From assembly GCF_000716605.1 (NCBI RefSeq), contig NZ_JNXE01000013.1, positions 62,001 through 126,000 of the forward strand: a stretch of 64,000 bases of DNA. Direction: 5' to 3'. Each line of letters begins with the position of its first letter. The stretch's first letter is position 1. Below are positions 63,588-64,000 of this stretch, piece after piece. The notes under the pieces are model-generated. The model had not been told where the DNA came from and did no database searches. It saw nothing but the letters and a program-made list of their open reading frames with translations. The DNA comes from Streptomyces sp. NRRL F-525. GTDB lineage: Bacteria; Actinomycetota; Actinomycetes; Streptomycetales; Streptomycetaceae. The translations under genes and the position numbers were made by a program.

Positions 63588-63997
63588 GCCGGCCCGGGTC
63601 CCGCGCCGCGCTGTTTGTAGAGGCTGATCGAAACGGTCTTGTCGTCGTCGACTGCCGAAGAGACCTTGCCCGCGAGGGCCGAGAGCACGGTCCACGCGAA
63701 GGTGTCGCGCGCCGGGGCGTGACCGTCCGTCGTCGGGGCGGAGACGGTGACTTCGAGCGAGTCGTCCACGAGGCGGAAGACACAGCTGAGCACCGAGCCC
63801 GGCACGGCCTGCTGGAGCAGGATCGCGCAGGCCTCGTCCACCGCGATGCGAAGGTCCTCGATCTCGTCGAGGGTGAAGTCCAAACGGGCCGCGAGGCCGG
63901 CCGTGGCCGTACGCAGCACCGACAGGTAGGCACCCGCAGCCGGCAGCCGGACTTCCACGAAGTCCTGGGTCGCGGGCTCGCCTGCGATCTGGGACAC
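63584..63997 (-). CDS. ushX: Anti-sigma factor UshX/PrsH (RsbW-type ATPase fold) of SigH
   Basis: The 137-residue protein has a HATPase/RsbW-like fold, with the N-box region EIEDLRIAVDEACAILLQ near residue 45 and DDSLEVTVSA in the following strand. From memory it corresponds to S. coelicolor UshX (also PrsH or RshA), which holds SigH inactive. Its stop overlaps the sigH GTG (GTGA), so the two are coupled. The GTG start at 63997 lies three bases from the window edge; its promoter is outside. Confidence 0.87.
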   Translation of the reverse strand: MSQIAGEPATQDFVEVRLPAAGAYLSVLRTATAGLAARLDFTLDEIEDLRIAVDEACAILLQQAVPGSVLSCVFRLVDDSLEVTVSAPTTDGHAPARDTFAWTVLSALAGKVSSAVDDDKTVSISLYKQRGAGPGPA

Positions 63998-64000
63998 CCT

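Overview
The window is high-GC actinobacterial DNA, almost certainly from a Streptomyces chromosome. The evidence is GTG starts, strong third-codon GC bias, ATGA/GTGA gene overlaps, SigR/RsrA, WblE, DasR with its dre boxes, epi-isozizaene synthase with its P450, and a SigH/UshX pair. Gene content and order resemble the region I remember around SCO5175-SCO5245 of S. coelicolor. That comparison is from memory and no search was run. I saw no mobile element, prophage or CRISPR array. The region reads as conserved core chromosome with a few local rearrangements.

Layout. 1-4.4 kb: a ThiF-like gene (partial) and a YgjP-type metallopeptidase, then an operon of a TerD-AIM24 fusion and two further AIM24 proteins. 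4.4-13.6 kb: NUDIX hydrolase, DUF2342 putative metalloprotease, an SDR/epimerase, moaE, a tiny membrane protein, a PDZ-Lon protease, a PPA1309 protein and a large UPF0182 membrane protein. 13.6-16.1 kb: two identical initiator tRNA genes flanking a Sel1-repeat protein. 16.1-25.4 kb: an SsuABC/NrtABC-type ABC importer, a Fur-family regulator (CatR-like), a CBS protein, hisN, a TetR regulator, an SMR exporter, rsgA, aroA and an M50 protease. 25.5-32.8 kb: a SRAP protein, an alpha/beta hydrolase, the thiol-stress pair sigR-rsrA, two HD-GYP-type membrane proteins, a TPR protein and peptide deformylase. 33.1-35.5 kb: the two-gene albaflavenone operon. 35.6-43.4 kb: an AraC/GlxA regulator, a small membrane protein, a lipoprotein, an S53 sedolisin, then nrdB and nrdA behind a cobalamin riboswitch. 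43.5-48.4 kb: a GNAT enzyme and two carboxylate-uptake modules (MctP/DUF3311 and CstA/YbdD). 48.5-56.6 kb: the chitooligosaccharide and aminosugar regulon: dasR, dasABC, a GH3 hexosaminidase, nagB and a SIS protein. 56.7-64 kb: an SDR with a divergent TetR regulator, a PdtaS-like histidine kinase, wblE, a diacylglycerol kinase, a small membrane protein, sigH and its anti-sigma factor.

How the genes work together. DasABC imports chitobiose, using an ATPase encoded elsewhere. The GH3 enzyme cleaves it and NagB deaminates glucosamine-6-P. DasR represses the set through the dre boxes, and one further dre box lies in front of the histidine kinase. SigR drives its own operon from a canonical promoter, with RsrA as the redox brake. 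NrdAB supplies deoxynucleotides and is shut off by vitamin B12 through the riboswitch. Cyc1 makes epi-isozizaene and CYP170A1 oxidises it to albaflavenone.

Most notable are: short tandem duplications across the stop codons of three unrelated genes; the only TTA codon I could find, in the sesquiterpene synthase gene; a dre box before the histidine kinase; a second perfect SigR promoter motif at the sigR start codon; three copies of a short intergenic hairpin repeat; a series of probable leaderless promoters; and the TerD-AIM24 operon, whose function is unknown.
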